64,000 bases of DNA from Nakamurella sp. PAMC28650 (GTDB lineage: Bacteria > Actinomycetota > Actinomycetes > Mycobacteriales > Nakamurellaceae). Below, one piece after another: positions 48,007 through 58,110 of this stretch (its first letter is position 1; each line of letters begins with the position of its first letter). Position numbers and translations under genes: made by a program. The stretch is from contig NZ_CP060298.1 of the NCBI RefSeq assembly GCF_014303395.1, positions 4,731,001 through 4,795,000 on the forward strand, read 5' to 3'. The notes under the pieces are model-generated. The model made no database searches, was not told where the DNA came from, and worked only from the letters and a program-made list of their open reading frames with translations.

Positions 48007-49744
48007 ACCCTCGGCGCTGACCTCTCCGCCCGCCGGAGGGGCGGGTGGCGTGGAGGACGCGGCGTCGGAACGTCGGGTGGAGATCGCCGAGCGGCGACTG
48101 CACCCGGCCTACCTGGTGATCAGCCTTGGCCGCAGCATCCGGTCGCTGATCCCGCTGATCGCCGTTGGCATCTGGAAGGCACCGGGCTGGGTGATCGCCC
48201 TGTTCGCCGCCCTGATCGCCCTGCGGTCCCTGGGCGAATGGTGGGTCCGCAAGTACTCGGTCGTCGACGGCAGTCTGCGCGTCGTCTCCGGGCTGTTCAA
48301 GCGCACCCAGCACACCATCGGAATCGGCCGCATCACCGCCCTGGACGCCGAACGCGGTGTGGTGCAACGCTTGTTCCGCGTCTGGGGTCTCAAGGTGCAG
48401 ACTCCCGGCAACAACCACCGTTCCTCGGTGCACCTCGCCTGCCTCTCGGCGGGCGCGTTGGAGGAACTCCGCGCGGCGCTGCGACCGGCCGACCACGGCC
48501 GGCCCGTCGTCGATCTCGGGAAGTCCCCGGCCGGATCGGCCGATCCGGCCGCGGGCGGCGTCAGATCAGGCGACAGTTCCGGCGGCGGAGCATCCGGCGG
48601 CGGAGCATCGGACGGCGCGGCATCGGACGGCGCGGCATCGGACGGCGGGGCATCGGACGGCGGGGCATCGGACCGCGCGCGTGCAGCGACCGCCGGGTCG
48701 GGCTCGCTCAAGACCGGGACCACCCTGGCCGTGCTGGACACCCGCACGCTATTGATCGCAGCCATCACCGGAACCTCGGTTCCCCTGATCCTGGCCGGCG
48801 CCGCCGCAACCTTCGGAAGGGCACGTGACCTGCTCCCCGAGAAGACCTTTCGCAGACTCACCCGCGAAGTGTTCGTCGGCGGCACGACCACGGCACTGCT
48901 CCTGCTGGCCGCCGCTGCCCTGGCCGTCCTGGCGGGCATCGCCCTCACCTCGCTCCGGTTGGCCAGGTTCACCCTGATCCGTGACGGCGACCAGCTGCGC
49001 ATCAGTCGTGGTCTGCTGGCCCAGCGTTCCGGGACCATCCCCGTCGATCGTGTGCAGGCGGTACGCGTGGTCGAGGGTTGGTGGAGACGGATGCTCGGCT
49101 ATTGCGCCCTCGAGGTGGAGGTGGCCGGTCTGAGCACGACCAACGACACGGAACGGATGCTCTTCCCGCTGGTCAAGGTGAGCGCGGCCCCGGCGTTGGT
49201 GGAGCGGGCGCTGCCCGAGCTCCAGTGGCGGCCGGTATCCCTGACCGCCGTGCCGGCCAGGGCACGTCGTCGCTACTTCACCCTGCCGGTGCTGGTGGCG
49301 TCCGCGCTGACGGCGGGCCTGGTGTTCCTCCCCGGCTGGGGGCGGTACCTGGCCGTCGTCCCGCTACCGCTGGCATTCCTGATCGGCTGGGGGCAGGCCG
49401 CCGATGCGGCCTGGTCCCTCGATGCCGGCACGGTCACCTTCCGGTGGCGGCGGGTCCTGGCCCGGCACACCTTGATCGCCCGCCGCCGCCGGGTGCAGCT
49501 GACCGAGATCACCATGACCCCCCTGCAGCGGCGGGCCGCTCTGGCCGGCATCCGGCTCTCGTTGTCCTCCCGGCGCAAGGCCAGGCTGCGTCATCTGGAG
49601 TCGCGGGACGCGATGATGCTGCTGCACGTGATCGGACGACGGGAGCACCGGGGCCCGGCGGATCAGGCAGGGGCCGTCGTGCTCCCGGCCGGCTCGTCGA
49701 ACCGGCCGCCCGGTCGGCCCGCCGCCCCGTACCGTGGTTGGTGA
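47996..49744 (+). CDS. PH-domain membrane protein, YdbT-like, multiple bPH_2 domains
   Basis: 582 residues with alternating transmembrane pairs and bPH_2 domains. First domain: RKYSVVDGSLRVVSGLFKRTQHTIGIGRITALDAERGVVQRLFRVWGLKVQ; second: ARFTLIRDGDQLRISRGLLAQRSGTIPVDRVQAVRVVEGWWRRMLGYCALEVE; third: VTFRWRRVLARHTLIARRRRVQLTEITMTPLQRRAALAG. A linker near residues 197-225 is made of GGASDG repeats (15-base DNA units at about 48585-48672), probably length-variable. It pairs with the preceding YdbS-like gene. Confidence 0.9.
   Translation: MTSEPSALTSPPAGGAGGVEDAASERRVEIAERRLHPAYLVISLGRSIRSLIPLIAVGIWKAPGWVIALFAALIALRSLGEWWVRKYSVVDGSLRVVSGLFKRTQHTIGIGRITALDAERGVVQRLFRVWGLKVQTPGNNHRSSVHLACLSAGALEELRAALRPADHGRPVVDLGKSPAGSADPAAGGVRSGDSSGGGASGGGASDGAASDGAASDGGASDGGASDRARAATAGSGSLKTGTTLAVLDTRTLLIAAITGTSVPLILAGAAATFGRARDLLPEKTFRRLTREVFVGGTTTALLLLAAAALAVLAGIALTSLRLARFTLIRDGDQLRISRGLLAQRSGTIPVDRVQAVRVVEGWWRRMLGYCALEVEVAGLSTTNDTERMLFPLVKVSAAPALVERALPELQWRPVSLTAVPARARRRYFTLPVLVASALTAGLVFLPGWGRYLAVVPLPLAFLIGWGQAADAAWSLDAGTVTFRWRRVLARHTLIARRRRVQLTEITMTPLQRRAALAGIRLSLSSRRKARLRHLESRDAMMLLHVIGRREHRGPADQAGAVVLPAGSSNRPPGRPAAPYRGW
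48585..48672 (+). repeat. In-frame 15-bp repeats encoding a Gly/Ala/Ser/Asp linker
   Basis: Units GGCGCGGCATCGGAC and GGCGGGGCATCGGAC occur twice each, preceded by two GGCGGAGCATCSGRC-like units. They are in frame in the YdbT-like protein (GGASDG linker), so unit gain or loss keeps the reading frame. Confidence 0.7.
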
Positions 49745-50979
49745 TGGATGCCAGCCCGAGACTCCCACCCGGCCCCGGTCGAACCGGAGCCATGCGCCGA
49801 CGGCGGTCGGCCGTCATGTTGGCCCTGGTCGCCTGCGTCGCCGCCGCGTGCGGGAACTTCACCGCTTCGGCGTCGACCTTCACCGCCCAGCCGAGCCTGA
49901 CCGCACCGGAGGTCACCCCGGTGGTCCCGGCGCAACTTCCGCCCCGGACCACGGCCGGCTCGGTCCCGCCGTCGAGCGCCACCCCCTCCACCGCCAAGCC
50001 GGCTCCGGCCGATCCCTGCCTGCCCACCGATCCGGCCGTCATCGCCGCCTGCCTGGCCGCGCCATGGGGGCTCGTGCCGTTGCCGGACGGCACCACGGCA
50101 CTGGTCGGTGAGCGGACCACCGGCCGGATCCTGCGGATCTCGGCCGGCCGCAAGCCGGTGCTGGTGACCACCGTTCCCGGTATCGACGCCACGGGTGACG
50201 GCGGCCTGCTCGGACTCGCCGTCTCCCCGTCCTACACCGAGGACGGTCTGCTCTACGCCTACGTCACCACCAAGACGGACAACCGTGTCCTCCGGATCGC
50301 CGCCGGCGACGTACCCAAGGCGATCCTGACCGGGATCCCCAAGGGCCGCACGCACAACGGTGGCGCGATCGCCTTCACCGCCGAAGGGGTGCTCTACGTC
50401 GGCACCGGTGACGCGGGCGCGGCGCCCACAGCCGTCACGAGCAGTTCGCTGGCCGGCAAGTTGTTGCGGATCGACGAATTCGGCAAGCCGGCGGCCGGCA
50501 ATCCGACGAAGACCTCGCCCGTCTTCTCGAGTGGTTTCACCCAGATCACCGGACTGTGCGTGCTCCCGACGGGTGCGATGGCGGCGATCGACCATCGCAC
50601 CTCCGCCGACCTGCTGCTGCTCGCGAAGTCGGGGAAGAACTACACGACCCCGGCCTCCGGCGACGCGGTGTGGACCTGGAAGGCCGGTGACGGAGGCGCG
50701 GCCGACTGTGCGACGTCCCAGGGCGTGCTGGCCAACACCTCCCTCGGCAAGCAGCAGCTGGCCGGCATTGCGATGTCCACCACCGGCACGTTCTCCGGCA
50801 GCCCGCGGGTGCTGCTGGGCAATACCTACGGCCGGTTGCTGACGGTACAGCCCGGGGCCAAGGGCGCGCTCTGGATGACCACGTCCAACAAGGACGGACA
50901 CGGCAGACCGGTGGCCGCGGACGATCGCGTCATCGTCCTGCCCAACGCCGGCAGCGCCGGCGGCAATGGCCCCGACTAG
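49744..50979 (+). CDS. Lipoprotein PQQ-dependent sugar dehydrogenase (GSDH family)
   Basis: 411 residues. After a 16-residue lead, RRRRSAVMLALVACVAAACG forms a lipoprotein signal with a lipobox ending at Cys36. A Thr/Pro/Ala-rich spacer to about residue 95 is followed by a six-bladed beta-propeller of the glucose/sorbosone dehydrogenase family: PWGLVPLPDGTTALVGERTTGRILRI, GDGGLLGLAVSPSYTEDGLLYAYV, NGGAIAFTAEGVLYVGTGDAG, SSLAGKLLRID. It would oxidise a sugar outside the membrane. ATG at 49744 overlaps the previous stop (TGATG); ATG at 49792, right before the signal peptide, is an alternative start. Confidence 0.85.
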   Translation: MDASPRLPPGPGRTGAMRRRRSAVMLALVACVAAACGNFTASASTFTAQPSLTAPEVTPVVPAQLPPRTTAGSVPPSSATPSTAKPAPADPCLPTDPAVIAACLAAPWGLVPLPDGTTALVGERTTGRILRISAGRKPVLVTTVPGIDATGDGGLLGLAVSPSYTEDGLLYAYVTTKTDNRVLRIAAGDVPKAILTGIPKGRTHNGGAIAFTAEGVLYVGTGDAGAAPTAVTSSSLAGKLLRIDEFGKPAAGNPTKTSPVFSSGFTQITGLCVLPTGAMAAIDHRTSADLLLLAKSGKNYTTPASGDAVWTWKAGDGGAADCATSQGVLANTSLGKQQLAGIAMSTTGTFSGSPRVLLGNTYGRLLTVQPGAKGALWMTTSNKDGHGRPVAADDRVIVLPNAGSAGGNGPD

Positions 50980-51028
50980 CCTGCCCTGCCCCGGCTCGGC
51001 TGGGCTCGGCTGGGCCGGGTTGCGCATG

Positions 51029-51117
51029 GATCAACATCGCAGGCATGGACGAAATTGACGACTTCTGTCACTCCAGTCCCAAAAGCGCAATGATGATCCA
51101 TGCATGCGATCTTGATC
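51029..51117. repeat. 89-bp palindromic intergenic element, copy 2 (inverted relative to copy 1)
   Basis: Terminal inverted repeats: GATCAACATCGCAGGCATGG at one end and GATCAAGATCGCATGCATGG read from the other (18 of 20 identical). The centre, read on the minus strand, has TTGCGCTTTTGGGACTG and GAGTGACAGAAGTC, nearly identical to the copy at 30261-30349. It lies between the convergent sugar dehydrogenase and gatB genes. Confidence 0.75.
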
Positions 51118-51143
51118 CACGCCAACCCGGCCCCGGGCCGGCC

Positions 51144-52655
51144 TCAGTCCTGGACCCCGAGGGTCGTCAGGACCAGCGCGTGGACCCGGCCGGCGTCGGC
51201 CCGGCCCTTGGTCGCCTTCATCACGGCACCCACGATCGCGCCGACGGCCTTCAGGTTGCCACTGCGGATCCGGTCGGCCACCGCGGGCTGGGCGGCCAGT
51301 GCCTCGTCGACCGCGGACTGCAGAGCCGAGTCGTCGGACACGACGGCCAGGCCGCGGGCGGCCACCACCGCCTCGGGCTCGCCTTCGCCGTCGAGCACAC
51401 CGTCGATGACCTGACGGGCGATCTTGGCGTTCAGCGAACCGTCCGCCACCAGCGCGATGACGCGCGCCAGCTGGCCGGGCGTGATCGCAAGCTCCGGCAA
51501 GGAGACCCCCAGCACGTTGGCCTTCTGCCCGAGGTAGGCCGACCACCAGGAGCGCGCCTCGGCCGGTGGGGCACCGGCGGCGACGGTCGCCTCCACCAGA
51601 TCGACGGCGTCGGAGGCGAGCAGGTCGCGCATCTCCAGGTCGGTCAGCCCCCACGACTCCTGCAGGCGGGCACGGCGCACCCACGGCAGTTCGGGGAGCG
51701 CCGCCCGGATCTCTTCGACCCACGCCCGGTCCGGCGCGATCGGCACCAGGTCGGGCTCCGGGAAGTACCGATAGTCCTCGGCGGTCTCCTTGGAGCGGCC
51801 CGGGTTGGTGGTACCGGTCGACTCGTCGAAGTGCCTGGTCTCCTGCTTGATCGTCTCGCCGGCCGCGAGACGTGCTCCCTGACGGGTGATCTCGTAGCGG
51901 ACGGCCCGTTCGACCGACCGCAGCGAGTTGACGTTCTTGGTCTCGGTGCGGGTACCCATCACCGGGATGCCCGCCGGCGTCAGGGACAGGTTGGCGTCGC
52001 AGCGGAGCGACCCCTGATCCATCCGGACGTCCGAGACATCAAGGGAGGCAAGTAGATCACGCAACGCCCCGACGTAGGCGCGGGCCACCGCCGGCGCCTT
52101 CTCCTTGGTCCCGAAGATCGGCTTGGTGACGATCTCGACCAGCGGGACGCCGGCCCGGTTGTAGTCCAGCAGCGAGTACTCGGCGCCCTGGATCCGTCCG
52201 GTGGAGCCGCCGACGTGCAGCGACTTCCCGGTGTCCTCCTCCATGTGGGCGCGCTCGATCTCGACCCGGACGATTTCTCCGTCGACGTCGACGTCCAGAT
52301 ATCCGTTGAAGGCGATCGGCTCGTCGTACTGGGAGATCTGGTAGTTCTTCGGCATGTCCGGGTAGAAGTAGTTCTTCCGCGACATCTGGCACCAGGTGGC
52401 GATCTCGCAGTTGAGGGCCAGCCCGATCCTGATCGCGTACTCGACCGCCTTTCCGTTGATCGTCGGCATCGCGCCGGGCAACGCCAGGCAGACCGGGCAC
52501 ACCTGCGTGTTCGGCTCGGCGCCGAACGCCGTCGAACAGCCGCAGAACATCTTGGTGACCGTGCCCAGTTCGACGTGCACCTCGAGACCCATGACGGGGT
52601 CGAAACGCTCGATCGCCTCGTCGTAGTCCATCAGGCCGGTGATGACGGCGGTCAT
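51144..52655 (-). CDS. gatB: Aspartyl/glutamyl-tRNA amidotransferase subunit B
   Basis: The kinase/tRNA-binding subunit of GatCAB. 503 residues. [44 protein letters not shown] includes the four Zn Cys; [33 protein letters not shown] and [15 protein letters not shown] are the conserved catalytic cradle; the C-terminal YqeY/tail domain ([39 protein letters not shown]) contacts tRNA. It overlaps gatA by four bases. Needed here to finish Gln-tRNA (and possibly Asn-tRNA). Confidence 0.98.
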   Translation of the reverse strand: MTAVITGLMDYDEAIERFDPVMGLEVHVELGTVTKMFCGCSTAFGAEPNTQVCPVCLALPGAMPTINGKAVEYAIRIGLALNCEIATWCQMSRKNYFYPDMPKNYQISQYDEPIAFNGYLDVDVDGEIVRVEIERAHMEEDTGKSLHVGGSTGRIQGAEYSLLDYNRAGVPLVEIVTKPIFGTKEKAPAVARAYVGALRDLLASLDVSDVRMDQGSLRCDANLSLTPAGIPVMGTRTETKNVNSLRSVERAVRYEITRQGARLAAGETIKQETRHFDESTGTTNPGRSKETAEDYRYFPEPDLVPIAPDRAWVEEIRAALPELPWVRRARLQESWGLTDLEMRDLLASDAVDLVEATVAAGAPPAEARSWWSAYLGQKANVLGVSLPELAITPGQLARVIALVADGSLNAKIARQVIDGVLDGEGEPEAVVAARGLAVVSDDSALQSAVDEALAAQPAVADRIRSGNLKAVGAIVGAVMKATKGRADAGRVHALVLTTLGVQD

Positions 52656-54181
52656 GTGCGAACCTCCAGTTCGGGAGCGGAGTCGACGACGGTGCGGCCG
52701 TGAGCTGCCACATATCCGGCTTCGAAAGCCCCTGCCACACGGTACATCTGCTCTTCACCGAGCGCGGGTCCCATGATCTGCAGGCCCACCGGCAGTCCGG
52801 TGTCGGACGCGATTCCGCTGGGCACGCTCATCGCCGGGATCCCGGCCAGCGACCCCGGGATGGTGGCCAGGTCGTTGAGGTACATGGCCATCGGGTCGTC
52901 CACCTTCTCCCCCAGCCGGAACGCCGTCACGGGCGAGGCCGGCGAGATCAGCACATCGGCGGCGCCATAGGCCTTCTCGAAGTCCTGCCGGATCAGCGTC
53001 CGGACCTTGAGCGCAGACCCGTAGTAGGCGTCGTAGTAGCCGGCCGAGAGGGCGTAGGTGCCGAGGATGATGCGGCGCTTGACCTCCGCGCCGAATCCGG
53101 CACCGCGGGTCGCCGCCATGACGTCCTCGGCCGAGACCAGCGAACCGCCGTTGGCGATGTCACCGACCCGCATGCCGTAGCGCATCGCATCGAACCTGGC
53201 CAGGTTCGACGAGCACTCGCTCGGAAGGATCAGGTAGTAGGCCGCCAGTGCGTACTCGAAGTGCGGGCACGAGACCTCGACGATCTCGGCGCCGGCCTCG
53301 GTCAGCGCCGCGACTGCGGCCTCGAAGGACTCCATCACGCCGGGCTGGTAACCGTCGCCCTGCAACTGCTGGACCACGCCGATCTTCATGCCCCTGACGC
53401 CCTCGGTCTGCCCGCGGCGGACCGCGGCGACGACCTCGGGCACCGGGCGGTCGATCGAGGTCGAATCCCGCGGGTCGTGGCCCGCGATGACCTCGTGCAG
53501 CAACGCGGTGTCGAGCACCGTCCGGGCGCACGGACCGACCTGGTCGAGGGACGAGGCCAAGGCGATGACGCCGTAGCGGGACACGCCGCCGTACGTCGGC
53601 TTGGCCCCGACCGTTCCGGTGACCGACGCCGGCTGCCGGATCGAGCCGCCGGTGTCGGTACCGATGGCCAGCGGAGCCTCGAAGGCCGCCAACGCCGCAG
53701 CGCTGCCGCCGCCGGAGCCGCCGGGAATCCTCGTCAGGTCCCACGGGTTGTGGGTGGCGCCGTAGGCCGAGTTCTCGGTCGAGCTGCCCATCGCGAACTC
53801 GTCGAGGTTGGTCTTGCCCAGGATGACGACGCCGGCATCGAGCAGCCGCTGCGTCACGGTGGCGTTGTAGGGAGGGATCCAGCCTTCGAGGATCTTCGAG
53901 CCGGCGGTGGCCGGCGATCCCTTCTGGACCAGGATGTCCTTGAGCGCCAGCGGCACGCCGGTCAGCGTGGAGGCGCCCTTCTCGCCGCGGGCGTGTGCCG
54001 AATCCACGGCACGCGCCTGCTCCAGCGCGGATTCGCCCGACACGTGCAGGAACGCGTGCACGGCCCCGTCGACCGCACCGATCCGGTCGAGATGGGCCTG
54101 CGCGACCTCGACGGCGCTCACCTGACCAGAGGCGATCTCGCTTGCGAGGTCGGCCGCGGTCATCCGGGTCAGCTCCGTCAC
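52652..54181 (-). CDS. gatA: Aspartyl/glutamyl-tRNA amidotransferase subunit A
   Basis: The glutaminase (amidase signature) subunit of GatCAB, 509 residues. The catalytic Lys is in [14 protein letters not shown], the cis-Ser in [36 protein letters not shown] together with the nucleophile Ser in TGGS. The first loop reads GGSGGGSA where GGSSGGSA is common, keeping the cis-Ser but losing the neighbouring Ser. Overlaps gatC and gatB by four bases each, so the three are co-translated. Confidence 0.97.
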   Translation of the reverse strand: MTELTRMTAADLASEIASGQVSAVEVAQAHLDRIGAVDGAVHAFLHVSGESALEQARAVDSAHARGEKGASTLTGVPLALKDILVQKGSPATAGSKILEGWIPPYNATVTQRLLDAGVVILGKTNLDEFAMGSSTENSAYGATHNPWDLTRIPGGSGGGSAAALAAFEAPLAIGTDTGGSIRQPASVTGTVGAKPTYGGVSRYGVIALASSLDQVGPCARTVLDTALLHEVIAGHDPRDSTSIDRPVPEVVAAVRRGQTEGVRGMKIGVVQQLQGDGYQPGVMESFEAAVAALTEAGAEIVEVSCPHFEYALAAYYLILPSECSSNLARFDAMRYGMRVGDIANGGSLVSAEDVMAATRGAGFGAEVKRRIILGTYALSAGYYDAYYGSALKVRTLIRQDFEKAYGAADVLISPASPVTAFRLGEKVDDPMAMYLNDLATIPGSLAGIPAMSVPSGIASDTGLPVGLQIMGPALGEEQMYRVAGAFEAGYVAAHGRTVVDSAPELEVRT

Positions 54182-54537
54182 GATTCCTCCCCGAGGATCT
54201 GCGGCACGCGGAAACGCCCGTCCTGGGCGGACGGCGCACCGGCCAGCGCCTGCGCCTGGGAGACGCCTGGCACCGGCACGTCGGGGCGGAAGACGTTGGT
54301 CAGCGGCACGGCGTGCGTCGTCGGTTCGATGTCGCCGGCAGCCACGCGGGTGACGGCGGCCACCGAATCGAGGATGACCGACAGCTGGCCCACGTAGGTG
54401 TTCAATTCGGCCTCGGTCAGATCCAGCCGGGCCAGATGGGCGAGGTGGTCGACGTCGTCACGGGTGAGGTGGGGAGCCGCGGAACGGACCTCGCCGGCGG
54501 AACCGGCGGCGGCCGTGGACTCTGCAGAGCTGGACAC
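54178..54537 (-). CDS. gatC: Aspartyl/glutamyl-tRNA amidotransferase subunit C
   Basis: 119 residues, the small belt subunit that joins GatA and Gat[40 protein letters not shown] is the family helix pair, followed by PLTNVFRPD and [10 protein letters not shown] 20-residue Ala/Ser lead is not conserved. GTG at 54537 with GGAGG seven bases upstream; the frame to 54597 is not needed. First gene of gatC-gatA-gatB. Confidence 0.95.
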   Translation of the reverse strand: MSSSAESTAAAGSAGEVRSAAPHLTRDDVDHLAHLARLDLTEAELNTYVGQLSVILDSVAAVTRVAAGDIEPTTHAVPLTNVFRPDVPVPGVSQAQALAGAPSAQDGRFRVPQILGEES

Positions 54538-54944
54538 GATCCTCCAAAAACCAGATGAGTCCCGCCGATTCTCGAACGTGGCGGGACGTGGCGGCACGTG
54601 TCGATCTTAGTTGGTCGAGCGTGCGCACTCCTGCCGTCGTCGGGCCGGCCACCCCTGCAGAAGTGGCAGAGAGTCGCAAGAAGTGGCACAGTGTGCCCGC
54701 CGAGGGCACAGAACGCTCGCACCGGCCAGACTTGCTGCCGTCACCTACCGGAAACCACCGGCCCGGATACTGACAGTGCACCGGCGACTACGGGAAATGC
54801 GATGGCAGTGACAGGGTCGGACAGCAGGGGCACCGCAGTGGCCGCGGTCGAACGGGAACGCGGCCGAAGTGACAGAGGTCGAACTGACATTGAGCGGGGA
54901 AACGGCACTCGATGATCGGCCCATCAGCATACGAAGGCGGTTCG
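54538..54944. other. Divergent intergenic region between gatC and the ACT-domain gene
   Basis: 407 bases without a supported gene. A TAAGAT on the minus strand (54609-54604) could be the gatC -10 box. A 13-bp palindrome GGCACA-G-TGTGCC lies at 54685-54697, and GAAGTGGCA with similar sequences occurs twice nearby (54660s, 54680s), resembling an operator cluster. GAAGG before 54945 is the ribosome site of the ACT gene. Confidence 0.5.
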
Positions 54945-55637
54945 ATGTCCTACGTCCTACGCGTGGTCCTGCCCGACCGACCGGGCAGCCTGGGCGCCGT
55001 CGCCAGCGCCCTCGGCCGGGTCGGAGCGGACATCCTGGCCATGGACATCGTCGAACGTTCCTTCGAGAGCGCCGTCGATGACATCGTCGTCGATCTCCCC
55101 AGCGGCAAGCAGCCGGACGTGCTGATCACCGCCGCCGAGACGGTGCCGGGCGTGCGGGTGGAATCGGTGCGTCCGGACCCCGGTGTCGCCGACCGCCACC
55201 GCGAGTGGGAACTCGTCGAGGCGATCGCGGCCGAACCCGCCAGAGCCATCGAATCGCTCGCGCGGATGTTGCCGAAGGTGCTCCGCGCGGGCTGGGCGAT
55301 CGTCGTCAGGGTGGGCGACGACAAGATCATCCACCTGCTGGCCGGCGGCGGCGGCGTGCCCAACCTGACCGGTGTCACTCCGGGCTGGGCCCCGGTCGAC
55401 GAGGCGGGTGTGCTCGATCCCGAGGCCTACTGGGTGCCGGAGGACTGGAAGACGATCGGCACCGAGATGGCCGTCGCCCCTCTGGGATCGTCCGAGGTGG
55501 CCGTCATCGTCGGGCGGCCGGGCGGCCCGGCGCTGCGCGACTCCGAGGTGGCCAGACTGGCGCACCTGGCTGGTCTGACGGCGGTGGTCGCGGCCCGTGG
55601 GGTGCCGGTCCACCGTCACAGCGACCCTCCGGCCTGA
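54945..55637 (+). CDS. ACT-domain protein (Rv3013-like)
   Basis: 230 residues. An N-terminal ACT domain (MSYVLRVVLPDRPGSLGAVASALGRVGADILAMDIVERS) is followed by a less conserved second alpha-beta half ending AVIVGRPGGPALRDSEVARLAHLAGLTAVVAA. Position next to gatC and divergent from it is that of Rv3013. An amino-acid-binding regulatory role is likely but the partner is unknown. ATG at 54945 has GAAGG upstream. Confidence 0.88.
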   Translation: MSYVLRVVLPDRPGSLGAVASALGRVGADILAMDIVERSFESAVDDIVVDLPSGKQPDVLITAAETVPGVRVESVRPDPGVADRHREWELVEAIAAEPARAIESLARMLPKVLRAGWAIVVRVGDDKIIHLLAGGGGVPNLTGVTPGWAPVDEAGVLDPEAYWVPEDWKTIGTEMAVAPLGSSEVAVIVGRPGGPALRDSEVARLAHLAGLTAVVAARGVPVHRHSDPPA

Positions 55638-55692
55638 TCCACCGCGACGAACACGGCGGCACCTGTCGGCCGCCGCCGTGCCAGACTGCCCC

Positions 55693-56484
55693 GTGACCGA
55701 AGTGCCGTCCGCACCGAATCCGCCGCCGGGCGCCGTGCTCGTCCTCGGCGGAACGGCCGAGGCCAGGGCGCTGGCTGCCGCGGCCACGGCTGCGGAGGCG
55801 CGGATCGTCTCCTCGCTGGCCGGCCGGGTGAGCAGACCGGCCCTGCCGGTGGGACCGGTCCGCATCGGCGGTTTCGGCGGTGTCGCGGGTCTCACCGACT
55901 ACCTGATCACCCATCGCATCGCGGCCGTGGTCGATGCCACCCATCCGTTCGCCGCCACCATGTCCGCGTCCGCGGCGTCCGCCTGCGCAACGCTGGGACT
56001 CCCGCTGCTGCGGCTGGCGCGGGCCGGTTGGTCCGGTCGGCTCGATGCCGGTGGGTGGCACTGGACCGGCTCCCCCCGGGAGGCCGCCGGTGTGGCCGCG
56101 GCGCTCGGATCGCGCGTCTTCCTGACGACGGGACGGCAGACCCTGGGCGATTTCCAACCGCTGGAGGACCGCTACGCGCTGGTCAGGGTGGTGGAGACGC
56201 CGCTGCAGGCGCTACCGGCCCGCTGGGAGCTGGTCCGCGACCGCGGTCCGTACTTCCTGGCCGGGGAGTTGGACCTGATGTCCGCGCGCGCAGTCGACGT
56301 ACTCGTCACCAAGGACTCCGGCGGGGCGTACACCTCGGCGAAGCTGGACGCCGCCGGGCGACTGGGCGTCCCGGTGGTCGTGGTGCGGCGTCCGCCGGAG
56401 GTTCCTGGCGTGCAGGCCGTCGCTTCCGCCGCCGAGGCCGCCGTCTGGCTGCGGCGACATGCCGGCCGAGGTCGCCTCCGGTGA
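55693..56484 (+). CDS. cobK: Precorrin-6A reductase
   Basis: Reduces the precorrin-6A macrocycle with NADPH in corrin ring formation. 263 residues: VLVLGGTAEARALAAAA is the dinucleotide motif, followed by GGFGGVAGLTDYLITHRIAAVVDATHPFAATMSASAA and VFLTTGRQTLGDF, RGPYFLAGELDLMSARAVDVLVTKDSGGAYTSAKLDAA, all CobK/CbiJ features. GTG at 55693 chosen (GTG at 55678 possible); neither has a strong ribosome site. Convergent with cobD. Confidence 0.93.
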   Translation: MTEVPSAPNPPPGAVLVLGGTAEARALAAAATAAEARIVSSLAGRVSRPALPVGPVRIGGFGGVAGLTDYLITHRIAAVVDATHPFAATMSASAASACATLGLPLLRLARAGWSGRLDAGGWHWTGSPREAAGVAAALGSRVFLTTGRQTLGDFQPLEDRYALVRVVETPLQALPARWELVRDRGPYFLAGELDLMSARAVDVLVTKDSGGAYTSAKLDAAGRLGVPVVVVRRPPEVPGVQAVASAAEAAVWLRRHAGRGRLR

Positions 56485-56496
56485 GCGGGTGGGACG

Positions 56497-57471
56497 TCAC
56501 CGGCGAGGACGGCGGAGGACGCGCGGTGCGGGCAGGACCAGCACCACTGCGGCGGCGAGGACCGCTGCGGCGCCCGATACCACTGCTGAAAGCGTTGCCA
56601 CCCGCAGGATGTCGGGAATCTCCGGGGCCGGCCCGTCGCCCAACCTGCCGCGGTCCTCGGTCCGACCGTGGTAGACGTTGACTCCGCCGATCCGCCGGCC
56701 CAGTGCCCCGGCGAAGGCCGCCTCGACCGGACCCGCGTTCGGACTGGGGTGGGCCGGCCCGTCACGGCGTGCGGCACTGATCGCCGCTGACGGACGGCCG
56801 CCGACCGCCGGGGCACACAGCGCGACCAGACCCACCGACAGCCGCGCCGGCACCCAGTTCACCACGTCGTCCAGACGTGCTGCAGCCCAACCGAATCGAA
56901 GATAGCGCGCGCTGCGGTGACCGATCATCGCGTCGAGGGTGTTCGCGGCCCGGTAGGCCAGCAGTCCCGGGATCCCGGCGACCGCCCCCCACATCAGCGG
57001 CGCGACCACCGCGTCTGCGGTGTTCTCCGCGACGGACTCGACGGTCGCCCGGATGATGGCAGCGGCATCGAGTTCCGTGGTGTCGCGGCCGACGAGGTGG
57101 GTGACCTGCTCACGGGCCGCCGGAAGATCCTCCGCGAGCAACTGCCCCGAGATCGTCCGTGCCTCCCGTTCCAGCGACCGGCCTCCGAGGACGACGAAAG
57201 TGGCCGCAGCCGTGGTCAGCACCCTGACCACCGGCCGCCGCGCGAAGCTCTCGACCGCCGATCCGAGCACCGCGGCCCCACCGACCAGCAGGCTGACGTG
57301 CGCGACACCGGCGATCCGGGCGTCCCGGTAGTCCCGGCGCTCCAACGCGGCGGCACCCGACCCGAAGCCGGACACCGGGTGGAACCGGCGGGGGTCGCCG
57401 AACAGCCGGTCGGCCGCGACGCCGAGCAGGAGGCCGAGAGCCCTGGCTGCGGCGCGGGAATCGCTCGTCAC
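56497..57471 (-). CDS. cobD: Adenosylcobinamide-phosphate synthase
   Basis: CobD/CbiB, 324 residues, a membrane protein attaching aminopropanol (phosphate) to adenosylcobyrate. LGLLLGVAADRLFGDPRRFHPVSGFG is the family start; ATVESVAENTADAVVAPLMWGAVAGIPGLLAYRAANTLDAMIGHRSARYLRFGWAAARLDDVVNWVPARL and RRDGPAHPSPNAGPVEAAFAGAL are signature stretches. Several hydrophobic segments are present. GTG at 57471; the longer frame to 57795 overlaps cobU and is spurious. Divergent from cobU. Confidence 0.95.
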   Translation of the reverse strand: MTSDSRAAARALGLLLGVAADRLFGDPRRFHPVSGFGSGAAALERRDYRDARIAGVAHVSLLVGGAAVLGSAVESFARRPVVRVLTTAAATFVVLGGRSLEREARTISGQLLAEDLPAAREQVTHLVGRDTTELDAAAIIRATVESVAENTADAVVAPLMWGAVAGIPGLLAYRAANTLDAMIGHRSARYLRFGWAAARLDDVVNWVPARLSVGLVALCAPAVGGRPSAAISAARRDGPAHPSPNAGPVEAAFAGALGRRIGGVNVYHGRTEDRGRLGDGPAPEIPDILRVATLSAVVSGAAAVLAAAVVLVLPAPRVLRRPRR

Positions 57472-57563
57472 GCGGGTCAGCGTACGGTGGCCCGTGTCCT
57501 CGCTGCGCCGCGCACCTGTCCGTCCCGTCCTGTCTCCACCCTCGCCCATTGGAGCCGCATCCG

Positions 57564-58103
57564 ATGCCAGCCCGCCGCACCCTGGTGACCGGTGGTGTCC
57601 GATCCGGAAAGTCCACCCGGGCGGAGTCCCTGCTGGCGCAGGAGGTCTCGGTGACCTATGTGGCCCCCGGCCAGCTTCCGGACCCGGTCGCCGACGCCGA
57701 GTGGGCCGAACGGGTTGCGCTGCACCAGGCCCGCCGGCCGGCGCACTGGAAGACCGTCGAGACCGTCGAGGTCGCCGCGGCGGTGTCAGCCGCACCCGGT
57801 GCGGTCCTGCTCGACTGCCTGGGCACCTGGGTGACCGCGGTGATGGATCAACTGCAGGGCTGGGAACGGCCGACCGGGCAGTGGCGCCCCGAGTTCGATG
57901 CCAGGGTCCAGGATCTGGCCACGGCCTGGCGGCTGGCGCCGGGCCCGCTGGTCGCCGTCACGAACGAGGTCGGCATGGGCGTGGTCCCGGAACATCGCTC
58001 CGGACGGCTGTTCCGCGACCTGCTCGGCACCGTCAACCAGCAGATCGCCGCGGTCAGCGACGACGTCCTGCTGGTGATCGCCGGCCGCGTGCTCAGGTTG
58101 TGA
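57564..58103 (+). CDS. cobU: Adenosylcobinamide kinase / adenosylcobinamide-phosphate guanylyltransferase
   Basis: 179 residues. P-loop RTLVTGGVRSGKSTRAESLL, then VALHQARRPAHWKTVET with the His that accepts GMP, LLDCLGTWVTAVM and LVAVTNEVGMGVVPEHRSGRLFRDLLGTVNQQIAA, all CobU/CobP hallmarks. It activates cobinamide by adding GMP, for joining with alpha-ribazole by CobS. ATG at 57564 with GGAG about eleven bases upstream. Confidence 0.96.
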   Translation: MPARRTLVTGGVRSGKSTRAESLLAQEVSVTYVAPGQLPDPVADAEWAERVALHQARRPAHWKTVETVEVAAAVSAAPGAVLLDCLGTWVTAVMDQLQGWERPTGQWRPEFDARVQDLATAWRLAPGPLVAVTNEVGMGVVPEHRSGRLFRDLLGTVNQQIAAVSDDVLLVIAGRVLRL

Positions 58104-58110
58104 CGACCGG

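Noticed and set aside
51029..51117. The 89-bp element as a tRNA or known ncRNA
   Set aside because: Folds as one long hairpin rather than a cloverleaf, and no known small RNA motif was recognised.
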